Positions 33,555 through 41,790 of a stretch of DNA of 64,000 nucleotides are shown here, piece after piece. The stretch is from Pseudomonas alliivorans. Its GTDB lineage: Bacteria > Pseudomonadota > Gammaproteobacteria > Pseudomonadales > Pseudomonadaceae. The number at the start of each line of letters is the position of its first letter. Within the stretch, counting starts at the first letter, position 1. The DNA lies in the NCBI RefSeq assembly GCF_017826695.1, contig NZ_JAFFZW010000010.1, positions 62,001-126,000 of the forward strand. Direction: 5' to 3'. Made by a program: the position numbers and the translations under genes. The notes beneath the pieces are model-generated. The model had not been told where the DNA came from. It saw only the letters and a list, made by a program, of their open reading frames with translations, and made no database searches.

Positions 33555-34907
33555 ATGCCGAACGCCACAGCCCCGCTCGACCTTCTGCTCCTGCCCACCT
33601 GGCTGGTACCGGTCGAGCCTGCAGGCGTGGTCCTCAGGGAACATGGCATCGGCATCCGTGATGGCCTGATCGTTTACATAGGCCCGAAAGCCGAGGCACT
33701 GAAGCAGGATGCTGCGCAGATCCGGGAACTGCCCGGCATGCTGCTCAGCCCTGGCCTGATCAACGCCCACGGACATGCCGCGATGACATTGTTTCGCGGC
33801 CTGGCGGACGATCTGCCGCTGATGACCTGGCTGCAGGACCATATCTGGCCTGCCGAAGGCAAATGGGTCGATGAGGATTTCGTGCGTGACGGCACGGACC
33901 TGGCCATTGCCGAGCAGCTCAAGGGCGGCATCACCTGCTTCTCGGACATGTATTTCTATCCCAAGGTGGCCGCCGACCGCGTGCATATCAGCGGCATGCG
34001 CGCCCAGATCACGGTGCCGGTGCTGGACTTTCCCATTCCCGGTGCCCGCAACACCGAAGAAGCCCTGCACGCAGGGATCGAGCTGTTCAACGACCTGGCT
34101 CATCACCCGCGCATCCGCATTGCCTTCGGCCCGCACGCGCCCTACACCGTGGGTGATGAAAACCTGGAGAAAGTCCGGGTCATTGCCGACGAACTCGACG
34201 CCACCATCCAGATGCATGTCCACGAGACGGCGTTCGAAGTCGAGCAGGCCATGAAGCAGCATCAGGAGCGGCCACTGGCACGCCTCAACCGTCTGGGCCT
34301 GCTCGGCCCGCGCTTCCAGGCTGTGCACATGACCCAGATCAGCGATGACGATCTGGCCCTGCTGGTCGAGAGCAATACCCATATCATTCACTGCCCCGAA
34401 TCCAACCTGAAACTGGCCAGCGGTTTCTGCCCGGTCGAGCGCCTGTGGCAGGCGGGCGTCAACGTGGCCGTGGGCACTGACGGCGCTGCCAGCAATAACG
34501 ATCTGGATCTGCTGGGAGAAACCCGCACCGCCGCCCTGCTCGCCAAGGCCGTTGCCGGTTCGGCGACTGCGCTCGACGCGCACCGTGCGCTGCGTATGGC
34601 CACGCTCAACGGCGCACGAGCGCTCGGCATCCAGGCCGATACCGGCTCGCTGGAATTGGGCAAGGCTGCCGACATGGTCGCGTTCGATCTGTCCGGCCTT
34701 GCGCAGCAACCGATCTACGATCCGGTCTCCCAGCTTATATATGCCACCGGCCGCGATTGCGTGAGCCATGTCTGGGTGGCTGGCAAGCAATTGCTCGACG
34801 ACCGCCGCCTGACCCGGATGGACGAACAGGCCTTGCGCGATACCGCCATGGCCTGGGGTCGCCGCATTTCCGGGCAGACATCCGCGCAAGGCGAAGAAAC
34901 GCGCTGA
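33555..34907 (+). CDS. mtaD: Methylthioadenosine / S-adenosylhomocysteine deaminase-type amidohydrolase
   Basis: A 450-residue amidohydrolase of the TRZ/ATZ family. Metal ligands are visible: INAHGHAAMTLFRGLADDLP (His-x-His), IQMHVHETAFEVEQAM, AVHMTQ and GTDGAASNNDLDL (the terminal Asp). The orthologue PA3170 of P. aeruginosa was shown to deaminate methylthioadenosine to methylthioinosine. This branch and divergent mtnA both handle polyamine and quorum by-product methylthioadenosine. ATG at 33555. ubiG follows after 82 bases. Confidence 0.88.
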   Translation: MPNATAPLDLLLLPTWLVPVEPAGVVLREHGIGIRDGLIVYIGPKAEALKQDAAQIRELPGMLLSPGLINAHGHAAMTLFRGLADDLPLMTWLQDHIWPAEGKWVDEDFVRDGTDLAIAEQLKGGITCFSDMYFYPKVAADRVHISGMRAQITVPVLDFPIPGARNTEEALHAGIELFNDLAHHPRIRIAFGPHAPYTVGDENLEKVRVIADELDATIQMHVHETAFEVEQAMKQHQERPLARLNRLGLLGPRFQAVHMTQISDDDLALLVESNTHIIHCPESNLKLASGFCPVERLWQAGVNVAVGTDGAASNNDLDLLGETRTAALLAKAVAGSATALDAHRALRMATLNGARALGIQADTGSLELGKAADMVAFDLSGLAQQPIYDPVSQLIYATGRDCVSHVWVAGKQLLDDRRLTRMDEQALRDTAMAWGRRISGQTSAQGEETR

Positions 34908-34989
34908 CCGATCAAACCGAACAGATGACTGTCTGGTTATCTATAGCCAGACAGATGAAACCGAATTTTGAGTTCAAGAGGGATATCCC

Positions 34990-35688
34990 ATGAGCAACGT
35001 CGACCGCGCAGAAATCGCCAAATTCGAGGCCCTGGCCCATCGCTGGTGGGACCGTGAAAGCGAATTCAAGCCGCTGCACGATATCAATCCGCTACGTGTG
35101 AACTGGATTGACGAACGCGTCAATCTGGCCGGCAAGAAGGTCCTCGACGTCGGCTGCGGCGGCGGCATCCTCAGTGAAGCCATGGCGCTGCGGGGCGCAA
35201 CCGTGACCGGCATCGACATGGGCGAAGCGCCATTGGCCGTTGCCCAGTTGCACCAACTGGAATCGGGTGTGAGCGTCGAGTATCGGCAGATCACCGCTGA
35301 AGACATGGCCGAGGAAATGCCCGAGCAGTTCGACGTGGTGACCTGCCTGGAAATGCTGGAGCACGTGCCTGACCCTTCGTCGGTGATCCGCGCCTGCTAC
35401 CGCATGGTCAAGCCCGGCGGCCAGGTATTCTTCTCGACCATCAACCGCAACCCGAAGGCCTACCTGTTCGCCGTGGTCGGTGCCGAGTACATTCTCGGCC
35501 TGCTGCCGCGCGGCACCCATGACTTCAAGAAATTCATCCGCCCGTCCGAGCTGGGCGCCTGGAGCCGCGAAGCCGGCCTGCAGGTCAAGGACATCATCGG
35601 CCTGACCTACAACCCGCTGACCAAGCATTACAAGCTGGCCTCGGACGTCGACGTCAACTACATGATCCAGACCCTGCGGGAGGCTTGA
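34990..35688 (+). CDS. ubiG: Ubiquinone biosynthesis O-methyltransferase UbiG
   Basis: A 232-residue class I SAM methyltransferase. HRWWDRESEFKPLHDINPLR is the UbiG N-terminus; VLDVGCGGGILSEAMALRGA is the SAM motif; VVTCLEMLEHVPDPSSVI and VFFSTINRNPKAYLFAVVGA continue the fold and the membrane-contact region. It carries out both O-methylations of ubiquinone synthesis. GAGGGA lies before the ATG. A hairpin (CTGTCTGG/CCAGACAG, 34929-34954) lies in the leader between mtaD and ubiG. mupP starts three bases after the stop. Confidence 0.97.
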   Translation: MSNVDRAEIAKFEALAHRWWDRESEFKPLHDINPLRVNWIDERVNLAGKKVLDVGCGGGILSEAMALRGATVTGIDMGEAPLAVAQLHQLESGVSVEYRQITAEDMAEEMPEQFDVVTCLEMLEHVPDPSSVIRACYRMVKPGGQVFFSTINRNPKAYLFAVVGAEYILGLLPRGTHDFKKFIRPSELGAWSREAGLQVKDIIGLTYNPLTKHYKLASDVDVNYMIQTLREA

Positions 35689-35691
35689 GGC

Positions 35692-36363
35692 ATGCGTTTG
35701 AGAGCGGTTTTATTCGACATGGACGGCACGCTCCTCGATACGGCACCGGACTTCATCGCCATTGCTCAGGCGATGCTGGCTGACCGCGGCTTCCCTGCGG
35801 TGTCGGACAAGCTGATTCGCGACGAGATATCAGGCGGTGCCAAAGCCATGGTCGCAGCGACCTTCGCGATGTCGCCAAACGAGCCGGAATTCGAAGCCCT
35901 GCGCCTGGAGTTCCTGGAGCGCTATCAGCGTAACTGCGCCGTGCACAGCAAGCTGTTTGACGGCATGGCCGAACTGTTGACCGACATCGAGAAAGCCGGA
36001 CTGATCTGGGGCGTCGTCACCAACAAGCCGGTGCGCTTCGCCGAGCCGATCATGCAACAGCTTGGTCTGGCCGAACGCTCGGCACTGTTGATCTGCCCGG
36101 ATCACGTGACGCACAGCAAGCCTCACCCGGAGCCGCTGATCCTGGCGTGCAGGATGCTCGACCTGGACCCGGCCAGCGTCCTGTTCGTCGGCGATGACCT
36201 GCGCGACATCGAATCCGGTCGCGATGCGGGAACACGGACCGCAGCCGTGCGCTACGGTTATATCCACCCTAACGACAATCCCGATCACTGGGGCGCCGAC
36301 GTCGTGGTCGATCACCCGCTGGAACTGCGCAAGGTACTGGATAACGCCCTGTGCAGTTGCTGA
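35692..36363 (+). CDS. mupP: N-acetylmuramic acid 6-phosphate phosphatase (HAD family)
   Basis: A 223-residue HAD phosphatase. AVLFDMDGTLLDTAPDF carries motif I (DxDGT), GVVTNKPVRF motif II, SKPHPEPLI the motif III lysine and VLFVGDDLRDIESG motif IV. In Pseudomonas the gene downstream of ubiG encodes MupP, which dephosphorylates MurNAc-6-P in the cell-wall recycling route that bypasses de novo MurA; the assignment is from position and family. The ATG follows the ubiG stop by three bases with its Shine-Dalgarno inside the ubiG end. Confidence 0.88.
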   Translation: MRLRAVLFDMDGTLLDTAPDFIAIAQAMLADRGFPAVSDKLIRDEISGGAKAMVAATFAMSPNEPEFEALRLEFLERYQRNCAVHSKLFDGMAELLTDIEKAGLIWGVVTNKPVRFAEPIMQQLGLAERSALLICPDHVTHSKPHPEPLILACRMLDLDPASVLFVGDDLRDIESGRDAGTRTAAVRYGYIHPNDNPDHWGADVVVDHPLELRKVLDNALCSC

Positions 36364-36390
36364 GCCACAGACAATCGTTCGAGGTCTTTC

Positions 36391-37131
36391 ATGTTTGATT
36401 ATTCCGCTCGCCCGGACCTGCTCAAGGACCGGGTGATTCTGGTGACCGGTGCCGGTCGGGGCATTGGTGCTGCCGCTGCAAAAACCTATGCTGCCCACGG
36501 CGCAACCGTCCTGCTGCTGGGCAGGACCGAAGCCAGCCTCACCGCCATCTATGACGAGATCGAAGCCGCCGGACAGCCTCAGCCGGTGGTAATCCCGTTT
36601 GACCTGGAAACCGCCCTGCCCCAGCAGTACGACGAACTGGCCACAATGATCGAAACGGAGTTCGGCCACCTCGACGGCCTGCTGCACAACGCCTCGATCA
36701 TCGGTCCACGCACCCCGCTCGAGCAGCTTTCCAGTGAGGAGTTCGTACGGGTCATGCATGTCAACGTCAATGCCACGTTCATGCTGACTCAAGCCTTGCT
36801 GCCGTTGCTGAAACGCTCCGAAGATGCGTCGATTGCATTCACCTCAAGCAGCGTGGGACGCAAGGGCCGCGCGCACTGGGGTGCTTATGGCGTATCGAAA
36901 TTTGCCACCGAAGGCCTGATGCAGACTCTGGCGGACGAGCTGGAAGGCATCACGTCAGTCCGCGCCAACAGCATCAACCCTGGCGCAACCCGCACCGGCA
37001 TGCGTGCCCAGGCCTATCCGGCCGAAAACCCGCTCAACAACCCTGCACCGCAAGACATCATGCCGGTGTATGTGTACCTGATGGGGCCTGACAGCAAGGG
37101 CATCAATGGCCAGGCGTTGAATGCCCAATAA
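36391..37131 (+). CDS. YciK-family short-chain dehydrogenase/reductase
   Basis: A 246-residue classical SDR. VILVTGAGRGIGAAAAKTYA is the coenzyme motif, LHNASIIGP the NAG-like motif, IAFTSSSVGRKGRAHWGAYG the Ser and Tyr of the triad followed by VSKFATEG (Lys), and NSINPGATRTGMR the C-terminal loop. Its relative in E. coli is YciK, of unknown substrate. Gene order ubiG-mupP-yciK is conserved in pseudomonads. GAGG lies nine bases before the ATG. Confidence 0.87.
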   Translation: MFDYSARPDLLKDRVILVTGAGRGIGAAAAKTYAAHGATVLLLGRTEASLTAIYDEIEAAGQPQPVVIPFDLETALPQQYDELATMIETEFGHLDGLLHNASIIGPRTPLEQLSSEEFVRVMHVNVNATFMLTQALLPLLKRSEDASIAFTSSSVGRKGRAHWGAYGVSKFATEGLMQTLADELEGITSVRANSINPGATRTGMRAQAYPAENPLNNPAPQDIMPVYVYLMGPDSKGINGQALNAQ

Positions 37132-37430
37132 CATTCCGGACCGCGCCTGATCGAATGGAAGCGTTTTTACCGGATGCAGCGTGCCGGCGTCAGCGCCGGC
37201 TCAGCGCCTGCTGAAGTGCCTGAAAAATGACATTTCCGGCGATTCGGTTCACAGGACCAGTGACTTGCAGCGCTTTAAAGCACCGTCAAAAAAACGCCGA
37301 CCCCGAAGTTCGTCACTGAGAAAGAATTATCTAACTCATTGATTATTTTAATCTCCCGCCGTTAATGAACCGAATGGCACGACTTTCGCTCTAACCCTGC
37401 CAAGCCAGCAACGTGCTGAGGAGCGAACCG
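37132..37430. other. Intergenic region with a GC-rich hairpin
   Basis: GCCGGCG (about 37183), loop TCAG, CGCCGGC forms a strong hairpin 50 bases past the SDR stop without T tract, so it may be a processing or REP-like element rather than a terminator. The following 200 bases are AT-rich and likely hold the promoter of the diguanylate cyclase gene. Confidence 0.4.
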
Positions 37431-38357
37431 ATGAGTTCTCCTACCCGGACCCATGCAATCGATTTCGACACCGCCAGGCTGCAATGCCTCGGTTTTCGCA
37501 ATCGTCCAAACGCCGAACTGCCGCCTGTAACGCTGGATGAACTGGTCAAACAACTGGGGCTGCAATTGCAGACCAGCCTGGAAGCCGAAAGAATACTGAC
37601 GCTGTTCTTTCAGGGTGTTCAAAGGCTCATCCCCTTGGAAGGTCTCGTCTATCGCCACGCAAAGAGCGATCTGCAACTGCGCCTGGGTGAAAACGCACTT
37701 CACGCTACCGACTTCCATCTGCGTCATGACGGCGAAGACATCGGGCAACTCGAGTTGCAGACCGCTCAAGTGATCGATGACGCACGGTTGCATGATCTGG
37801 AAACCCTGCTGGCCTGCCTTCTGTACCCACTGCTCAACGCACTGCTTTATCGCATCGCCACGCAGAGTGCGCTACGCGATGCCCTGACCAGTACCGGCAA
37901 TCGCGTAGCGATGGACCAGAGTCTGGCCCGGGAAGTGGACATATCACGTCGCCACAAGCAGCCGTTATCGGTGTTGATGGTGGACATTGATCACTTCAAG
38001 AAAGTGAACGATGGTTACGGCCATTACACCGGCGATCAGGTGCTCAAAAGCATTGCGCTAACCCTCAAGGGACAATTGCGCAACATAGACCGGATCTTTC
38101 GCTATGGCGGAGAAGAGTTCGTGGTGATTCTGGCCAATACCGACGGCGTCAGCGCCGGGCTGGTGGGCGAGCGCCTGCGACAGGCCGTACGGGAATTGCG
38201 TTTCAAGGAGTTTGCGCCAGCTCTGACGATGACGGTGAGCCTGGGCTGCTCAACGCTGCTGTCAGCGGAAACCGCTGACAGCCTGCTGCGCAGGGCGGAC
38301 GACGCGCTCTACGCAGCGAAGCGCGAAGGCCGTAACCGGCTGGCCATGGCCTGCTGA
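37431..38357 (+). CDS. Diguanylate cyclase with GAF-like input domain
   Basis: A 308-residue cytoplasmic protein. Residues about 35-140 form a GAF-like sensory domain (LDELVKQLGLQLQTSLEAER, IGQLELQTAQVID). The GGDEF domain (about 148-305) has intact GGEEF at 226-230 and a product-inhibition I-site RNID at 217-220, exactly five residues upstream, so it should make c-di-GMP and be feedback-inhibited. The ATG at 37431 with GAGGAG is used instead of a GTG six codons earlier. A hairpin (around 38366-38387) lies between it and the convergent TenA-like gene. PA3177 is a likely orthologue by position. Confidence 0.9.
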   Translation: MSSPTRTHAIDFDTARLQCLGFRNRPNAELPPVTLDELVKQLGLQLQTSLEAERILTLFFQGVQRLIPLEGLVYRHAKSDLQLRLGENALHATDFHLRHDGEDIGQLELQTAQVIDDARLHDLETLLACLLYPLLNALLYRIATQSALRDALTSTGNRVAMDQSLAREVDISRRHKQPLSVLMVDIDHFKKVNDGYGHYTGDQVLKSIALTLKGQLRNIDRIFRYGGEEFVVILANTDGVSAGLVGERLRQAVRELRFKEFAPALTMTVSLGCSTLLSAETADSLLRRADDALYAAKREGRNRLAMAC

Positions 38358-38388
38358 GGTATCAGGCCCTTCGCTTGCGATGGGCCGG

Positions 38389-39174
38389 TCAGGCCTGCTC
38401 GGCCATGGCGCGCTCACGCGTCGGCTTGACCTTTTCAAGCTGCATACAGCGTTCCAGGAAGAGATACATGTAGTCGTAGCTCTTGGTGGCGGCCTGACGC
38501 AACTCGTTCTGCAACTGCACACCGGGATTATTGCCCACCAGCGTGCAGATGATTTCCAGTGCCTCCCAAGGGTGCGCGTCATCGTACTGCGCATGCATCT
38601 TGAGCCATTTCATGGCTTTTTTGCGGGTCTCGTCAGGGAACGCCTCGGCATAAGCGCCGGTGGAACAGACCACGGCCGACCACTCCCCCGTCGCCCCTTC
38701 GATTGCGTAGTTGGTCGCAGCCATCGCGACGGCCAGAGAATCCGAAGAACTGGTCTGCCAGCACCAGTGGCTGAGCGCATGCAATTCGGGTGAAACCTGT
38801 TGGGCATGCAAATCATCCAGCGACACGTCATGCGCAGCACACCAGTTCACCCAGTAATCGGCATGGTTGAGTTCTACGCGGATGTTACGCATCAGCCAGC
38901 GACGCGCCATGTCTTCACCCGGATGGCGACCGAAACGGGTCTTGGTCAGGTTCTTGGCCATGTAAACGGCAAACTGCTCGACCACGGGCCAGCCGCCAAT
39001 CAGGTAATGACGCATGATTCGGGGACTGAGCGTTGCATCACGCATTTTCTGATAAAGCTCGTGCTCGACCACACGCGCCTTGGCGGCACTGCAGTCCTTG
39101 ATCAACTTCTGCGCCCATGCCGGATAACTACTGGCTTCCATGAGCGGACCGGTTCTATTGAAAGTGTCGATCAC
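38389..39174 (-). CDS. TenA/PqqC-like heme-oxygenase-fold protein
   Basis: A 261-residue all-helical protein. Conserved pieces include LSPRIMRHYLIGGWPVVEQF, RVELNHADYWVNWCAAHDVS and ATNYAIEGATGEWSAVVCS, typical of the TenA_E/iron-containing redox subgroup in pseudomonads; the Glu and His residues in these helices fit a metal or substrate pocket. Thiaminase activity should not be assumed. The GTG start at 39174 has GGAG seven bases upstream. It is read in the same direction as the GGDEF/EAL gene, 30 bases downstream of that gene's stop, so the two may be co-transcribed. Confidence 0.75.
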   Translation of the reverse strand: MIDTFNRTGPLMEASSYPAWAQKLIKDCSAAKARVVEHELYQKMRDATLSPRIMRHYLIGGWPVVEQFAVYMAKNLTKTRFGRHPGEDMARRWLMRNIRVELNHADYWVNWCAAHDVSLDDLHAQQVSPELHALSHWCWQTSSSDSLAVAMAATNYAIEGATGEWSAVVCSTGAYAEAFPDETRKKAMKWLKMHAQYDDAHPWEALEIICTLVGNNPGVQLQNELRQAATKSYDYMYLFLERCMQLEKVKPTRERAMAEQA

Positions 39175-39204
39175 TGTGTAGCTCCTTGTCGTGACTTATA
39201 CGGT

Positions 39205-41667
39205 TTAACTGAACGTTCCCGGCGAGTGGAACATGACAGGGTCGGGTCGTACGGGATGGGTATAAAGACTTTCACAGGTCAACAACTCAGGACGCCCGAT
39301 CAAATACCCCTGAGCAAAATCCACGCCTATTTCCTCCAGCGCGGCTTCAATCTGCGGTGTTTCCACAAACTCTGCAATCGTGCGCTTACCCATGACATGA
39401 CCGATATTATTGATAACCTCGACCATGGCTCGATTGATCGGGTTGTCGAGCATGTCCCTGACGAAACTTCCGTCGATTTTCAGAAAGTCGACCGGCAGAT
39501 GTTTGAGGTAGGCAAACGACGACATGCCCGAGCAGAAATCATCCAGTGAAAACAGACAACCGAGCGACTTCAATTCATTGATGAAGCGAATGGCGCTTCC
39601 CAGATCGGCAATGGCACTGGTCTCGGTGATTTCAAAACAGATCATTTCGGGAGCCACTCCGAACAGTCTGAATTGCGATTTCAAATAGTCGAGGAATGCA
39701 TCGTCACCAATACTCGATCCGGACAGATTGATCGCGCACATGGCCTGTGGCGCCTGATGCCGTTGATCGTTGTTGCACCTGGCTATGACCTGAAAAACGT
39801 TGTGGACGACCCACCGATCAAGTGTAGTCATCAATCCATAGCGCTCGGCGGCGGGAATGAAACTGTCGGGCGCAACCATCCGTCCCGACTCGTCGCGCAG
39901 GCGCAACAGAATCTCGATATGCCTGACGCCATCGCCAGGTTGTCTGATCGATGCGATTTCCTGCGCAAACAGACAAAAGCGATTTTCATCCATCGCAATG
40001 TGCAGTCTCTGGATCCACGCCATCTCGCCGGAACGTATCGACAGCGCAGTGTCGTCGGAACGGTATACCTGAACCCGGTTGCGCCCTTTCTCCTTGGCCA
40101 TGTAGCACGCCATGTCGGCGGCACAGAGCGACGCTTCCAGCGTTACAGGGGCGTCACCCAGGTGCACAAGACCAATACTGACCGTGGTCACGAACGGTCG
40201 GCCCTTCCACATGAAATGCAGGTTCTGCACGATCTGGCGCAGGTTTTCGGCGATCTCGTGAGCCCTGTCTACGGAACAGTCGGCCAGCAGTACCCCGAAC
40301 TCGTCTCCGCCCAGCCGCGCCAGCGTGTCGCCATCGCGCAGGCCCTGCGGCAGCGCCTTGCAGATATGACGCAGCAACTCGTCGCCCGCAGCGTGCCCGC
40401 TGGTGTCGTTGACCAGTTTGAACTGATCGAGATCCAGGAACATCAGGCAATGGCTGCCAGACTCAGACTGGGCGACGTTAAGGACCTGCTGCAGGCGGTG
40501 CTCGAACTCACTGCGGTTGACCAGCCCGGTCAACGCGTCATGGGCCGCCTGCCACGACAGGTTGGCGATGTACTGCCGCTCCTGCGTCATGTCGTGCAGG
40601 ACCAGCACTGCGCCACTGACCGAGCCGTCCGTGTAGATTGGCGAACCGACCAGCGCCACGGATACCGTACTGCCGTCGAGCCGCTGGATGAGCTTGCTGT
40701 TGGCGCTTCCGCCCTTCAGCTTGCCGCCAAGGATGTGCTCGATCAGCGTCGAGCTGTCACGCTGATCGTTTTCGTCCAGCAGGTTGAACAGCGCCGCCAG
40801 CGGCAATCCGTTGGCCTGCGCGTTTTTCCAGTGCGTCAGCCCTTCAGCAGCCGGGTTCATGTAGATGATCGCGCCCTTGACGTCGGTGGTGATCACACCG
40901 TCGCCAATCGACTCCAGCGTGATCTGCGCCCGCTCGCGCTCCAGTTGCAAGGCATCGGCGAACAGCCGTCGCTGGGCGATGAGTTTGCGCACGCGCCAGA
41001 ACGCCAGCAGGATCAAAACGAACGCCGTGACCAGATTGATCACCACCAGCAGCTTGAGAATGAATCGCGAGCCTTCTCCCAATGCGTCGCTGAACGCCTT
41101 GGCAGCCGGAGCCACGCCCTCATTGATCGCCTTGATCCGGGTGCGCCATTGCTCGACCTCACCTGGTGTGACGCCCCCTGCGCGGACCCGGTCGTGAATC
41201 TCTCCGGCCAGCGTGTCAAGCTGCATCAGATAGCTGTCACCGACCGTCCAGTGCTCAATGGCGGTTTTCATGAAGCTGAAATGGCGGAAATTGAGGTACA
41301 TCCAGATGATGCCGGCTGCATCATCCGGGTGATTGCCGCCCTGGAGAATCCCTGCCCTGGCATCGGAGAGCGACGGAACGGGTCTGTTCAGTGCTTCGCG
41401 CAGGGCATGCCCGCCTTGCGGAACCGCAAAGGCTTCCTGGTACTTCAGATAGTCACTTTCCTCATGCCAGTTGGCATAAAGACCGAGGTAATGAATGGCG
41501 TCCTTCTGGCCCTTTGACCAGAGGCTCTCGCCTACCACATAGCTGCGCACCGCAGACATCGTATAGAGGCTGACACACCCCAACAGCGCCTGAAACAACG
41601 CCACCGCAATGAAGGGCCAGACGATGCCTGTCAGGCGAGGCTTGGGAAAGGTCCATGTCTGCTTCAT
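39205..41667 (-). CDS. Membrane GGDEF/EAL c-di-GMP enzyme with periplasmic sensor and PAS domain
   Basis: An 820-residue protein. Two membrane helices (about 15-37 and 203-224) bracket a periplasmic sensor of about 165 residues. A PAS domain (about 245-365) follows. GGDEF lies at 453-457 with intact signature; the EAL domain (about 555-800) has EILLR at 585-589 (variant of EAxLR keeping the ExLxR ligands), NLSG, ETSAI, DDFCSGMSSF (709-718) and KIDG. Both halves keep metal and substrate residues, so either could be active. The start ATG at 41667 lacks a strong Shine-Dalgarno. Together with the GAF-GGDEF gene 0.8 kb away it makes a small c-di-GMP neighbourhood. Confidence 0.88.
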   Translation of the reverse strand: MKQTWTFPKPRLTGIVWPFIAVALFQALLGCVSLYTMSAVRSYVVGESLWSKGQKDAIHYLGLYANWHEESDYLKYQEAFAVPQGGHALREALNRPVPSLSDARAGILQGGNHPDDAAGIIWMYLNFRHFSFMKTAIEHWTVGDSYLMQLDTLAGEIHDRVRAGGVTPGEVEQWRTRIKAINEGVAPAAKAFSDALGEGSRFILKLLVVINLVTAFVLILLAFWRVRKLIAQRRLFADALQLERERAQITLESIGDGVITTDVKGAIIYMNPAAEGLTHWKNAQANGLPLAALFNLLDENDQRDSSTLIEHILGGKLKGGSANSKLIQRLDGSTVSVALVGSPIYTDGSVSGAVLVLHDMTQERQYIANLSWQAAHDALTGLVNRSEFEHRLQQVLNVAQSESGSHCLMFLDLDQFKLVNDTSGHAAGDELLRHICKALPQGLRDGDTLARLGGDEFGVLLADCSVDRAHEIAENLRQIVQNLHFMWKGRPFVTTVSIGLVHLGDAPVTLEASLCAADMACYMAKEKGRNRVQVYRSDDTALSIRSGEMAWIQRLHIAMDENRFCLFAQEIASIRQPGDGVRHIEILLRLRDESGRMVAPDSFIPAAERYGLMTTLDRWVVHNVFQVIARCNNDQRHQAPQAMCAINLSGSSIGDDAFLDYLKSQFRLFGVAPEMICFEITETSAIADLGSAIRFINELKSLGCLFSLDDFCSGMSSFAYLKHLPVDFLKIDGSFVRDMLDNPINRAMVEVINNIGHVMGKRTIAEFVETPQIEAALEEIGVDFAQGYLIGRPELLTCESLYTHPVRPDPVMFHSPGTFS

Positions 41668-41790
41668 GGGTTCGCGTCACCACAGGCCTGAAGGTTCGTT
41701 CAGGGCAAAGCCTAGGCTAAATCCGCCCATGATGGCAGGTCATTTTTTCGAAATTGACACAACGTTCGCGTAAATACGGGACGTAATGAC

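Noticed and set aside
34929..34954. Hairpin before ubiG as a SAM/SAH riboswitch
   Set aside because: A single 8-base stem with a loop of ten; none of the conserved core of known SAH or SAM riboswitches is visible.
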